The notes beneath the pieces are model-generated. The model was not told where the DNA came from and searched no databases. It was given only the letters and a program-made list of their open reading frames with translations. 34,157 bases of DNA, from the NCBI GenBank assembly GCA_958449275.1, contig CAUDHE010000017.1:1-34157 (forward strand), read 5' to 3'. The translations under genes were made by a program, and so were the position numbers. Source of the stretch: an uncultured Alistipes sp. (GTDB lineage Bacteria; Bacteroidota; Bacteroidia; Bacteroidales; Rikenellaceae). Each line of letters starts with the position of its first letter. The stretch's first letter is position 1. Below are positions 32,685-34,157 of the stretch, piece after piece.

Positions 32685-33500
32685 TCAATACTGCTCTTTC
32701 TCGTTGGGAAAATCGCAACTCTTCACGTCGCTCACGTAATTGCCCACCGCCTCGCTCATGATGCCGTTAAGATCGGCATAGCGACGCAGGAAACGCGGCG
32801 AGAAGTCGTTCGAAATACCCAGCATGTCGTGAACGACCAACACCTGACCGTCCACGCCGCCGCCCGCACCGATACCGATGACAGGCATCTTCAACTCTTT
32901 CGACACGCGTTCGGCCAACGCTGCGGGAATCTTCTCCAACACGGCGCCGAAACAGCCCGCGTCCTCCAGCAAATGGGCGTCGCGAACCAGTTTTTCGGCC
33001 TCGGCCTCCTCCTTGGCTCTCACATTATACGTGCCGAATTTGTGAATCGACTGCGGAGTGAGTCCCAAATGGCCCATGACGGGTATTCCCGCCGAAAGGA
33101 TGCGGTTCACCGATTCGAGGATCTCCTCGCCGCCCTCGATCTTCACCGCGTCGGCCTCGGTCTCCTTCATTATGCGGATAGCCGATTCGAGCGCTACTTT
33201 GGAATTGCCCTGATAGGTACCGAAAGGCAGATCGACCACCACCAGCGCACGCGACACGGCGCGAACCACCGAGCGGGCATGGTAGATCATCATATCGAGC
33301 GTTATGGGGAGAGTGGTCTCGTATCCCGCCATGACGTTGGCGGCCGAATCGCCAACCAGGATCACGTCGACACCCGCGGCATCGACGATCTTGGCCGTAG
33401 AATAATCGTAAGAGGTAAGCATGGCGATCTTCTCGCCGCGCTGTTTCATTTCGGTCAAACGCAGAGTCGTTACGGCTCTGACCTTACCTGCAACTGACAT
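32685..33500 (-). CDS. panB: 3-methyl-2-oxobutanoate hydroxymethyltransferase PanB
   Basis: Predicted 271-residue (beta/alpha)8 enzyme making ketopantoate for pantothenate and CoA. The Mg-binding residues are D51 (VGDSAANVMAGYETTLP), D90 (VVDLPFGTYQ) and E122 (KIEGG); the catalytic base is E189 in AVLEKIPAALA. MGHLGLTPQSIHKFGTYNVR (142-161) is diagnostic. Normal length. It has its own promoter (33529-33560). The glycosyltransferase follows 25 nt downstream. No other pan genes are in the window. Confidence 0.97.
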   Translation of the reverse strand: MSVAGKVRAVTTLRLTEMKQRGEKIAMLTSYDYSTAKIVDAAGVDVILVGDSAANVMAGYETTLPITLDMMIYHARSVVRAVSRALVVVDLPFGTYQGNSKVALESAIRIMKETEADAVKIEGGEEILESVNRILSAGIPVMGHLGLTPQSIHKFGTYNVRAKEEAEAEKLVRDAHLLEDAGCFGAVLEKIPAALAERVSKELKMPVIGIGAGGGVDGQVLVVHDMLGISNDFSPRFLRRYADLNGIMSEAVGNYVSDVKSCDFPNEKEQY

Positions 33501-33528
33501 ACTTTTTTCCGTTTTGATATGTTGGGCG

Positions 33529-33560
33529 CAAATGTAGGCAAGATTTACGGGTTAAGCAAA
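33529..33560 (-). promoter_or_regulatory. Promoter of panB
   Basis: On the minus strand TTTG (33557-33560), 20 nt, TACATTTG (33529-33536): near-perfect Bacteroidota promoter, with the -7 box 29 nt before the ATG at 33500. Confidence 0.75.
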
Positions 33561-33598
33561 TTTCGACGCCCGATTATGCCGCGACGCGAACAAAGGCG

Positions 33599-34141
33599 TC
33601 ACAACCCGACCGACCGACGGAAACCTGCGAAAAAGGGCCACAGCACTATGCCGCCCGCAACCGACACATTCACCGAATGCTTGGTTCCGGCCTGAGGAAT
33701 CTCCAAAGCGCCGTCGCATCCATCGACCGCGGCCTGGCCGACCCCCTCGACCTCATTGCCGAATACCAAGGCGTAACGCTTCGATACGTCGACCGAGAAA
33801 TCGTCGAGCATCGAGGCACCCTCCACCTGCTCGACCGCAAGCGCGGTATAGCCCCGACCTCTCAATTCGGCGACGCAGGCGGCAGCCGAATCGCAGCGGC
33901 TCCACTCCACGGCAAGTTCGGCACCGAGAGCCGTTTTATGAATATCGCGCGATGGAGGCGCGGGCGTTATGCCGCACAAAACCACGCGTTCGATCGCAAA
34001 GGCGTCGCACGTACGGAAAAAGGCCCCGACATTCTGCGCCGAGCGTACATTGTCGAGAACGACGGTAACGGGTATGCGCGGCATTGCGGCGAACTCCTCG
34101 ACCGAGGGGCGATGCAACTCTTCGTTGGTAATTTTTCTCAT
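33599..34141 (-). CDS. SpoU/TrmH-family RNA 2'-O-methyltransferase
   Basis: Predicted 180-residue SPOUT methyltransferase that uses SAM to methylate a ribose in tRNA or rRNA. The three family motifs are present: NVRSAQNVGAFFRTCDAF (31-48), YALVFGNEVEGV (123-134) and EIPQAGTKHSVNVSVAGGI (147-165), the last two forming the trefoil-knot SAM site. The length suits the minimal TrmH-like catalytic domain with no separate RNA-binding module, so the RNA target cannot be assigned. The start at 34141 is near the window edge, and its promoter lies outside. Confidence 0.92.
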   Translation of the reverse strand: MRKITNEELHRPSVEEFAAMPRIPVTVVLDNVRSAQNVGAFFRTCDAFAIERVVLCGITPAPPSRDIHKTALGAELAVEWSRCDSAAACVAELRGRGYTALAVEQVEGASMLDDFSVDVSKRYALVFGNEVEGVGQAAVDGCDGALEIPQAGTKHSVNVSVAGGIVLWPFFAGFRRSVGL

Positions 34142-34157
34142 TTTACATGTGTTTCCG

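Noticed and set aside
1..34157. CRISPR array, prophage, integron or insertion sequence
   Set aside because: No regularly spaced repeats, no transposase, integrase or phage structural proteins, and codon use is uniform along the window.

Overview
This window looks like chromosomal DNA from a Bacteroidota (Bacteroidales) bacterium. The evidence is a set of TAnnTTTG promoter boxes ahead of transcription units, no clear Shine-Dalgarno sequences, a SUF operon in sufBCDS order, a BT_3928-type DoxX protein, GH29 fucosidase and TPR/outer-membrane-barrel gene pairs, and a RluB/RsuA-type pseudouridine synthase with a long Arg/Gly-rich N-terminus. The fairly GC-rich sequence with strong third-position bias would fit an Alistipes/Rikenellaceae-type genome, but that is inference. 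I see no phage, insertion sequence, CRISPR array or rRNA gene.

Layout. 1-2837: a pseudouridine synthase (running off the left edge) divergent from a MATE transporter, then a GC-rich palindromic repeat and a terminator. 3023-7662: a two-gene operon for a ~995-residue TPR protein and a ~550-residue outer-membrane barrel. 7890-8303: an OsmC-family protein. 8504-13822: a complete RND efflux operon (adaptor lipoprotein, pump, TolC-like channel). 13886-15699: thymidylate kinase and a DoxX/BT_3928-type membrane protein, closed by a strong terminator that abuts the efflux operon start. 15783-20030: sufBCDS, with an unusually short SufD. 20099-21208: a DUF5009/HGSNAT-like membrane acyltransferase. 21432-21520: tRNA-Ser(GCU) with consensus promoter and terminator. 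21628-22059: a small secreted repeat protein.

22171-29457 is a complete histidine pathway operon in the order hisG-D-C-B-H-A-F-IE, mostly overlapping or nearly so. Its leader carries a classical transcription attenuator: a 12-residue peptide with five consecutive His codons, a mutually exclusive antiterminator pairing at the peptide stop codon, and a terminator ahead of hisG. This is the most striking regulatory signal in the window. 29639-31801 is a secreted GH29 alpha-L-fucosidase with a small secreted TapB/DUF3108-like protein. 31940-34141 holds a Dpm1-like glycosyltransferase, panB and a SpoU-family RNA methyltransferase.

Other points worth a second look are a 27-nt exact palindromic repeat found downstream of both the MATE gene and the his operon in the same orientation relative to the upstream gene, a large GC-rich palindrome inside the his operon, SufD lacking its N-terminal domain, and a HisB phosphatase domain without the zinc ligands known from E. 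coli.
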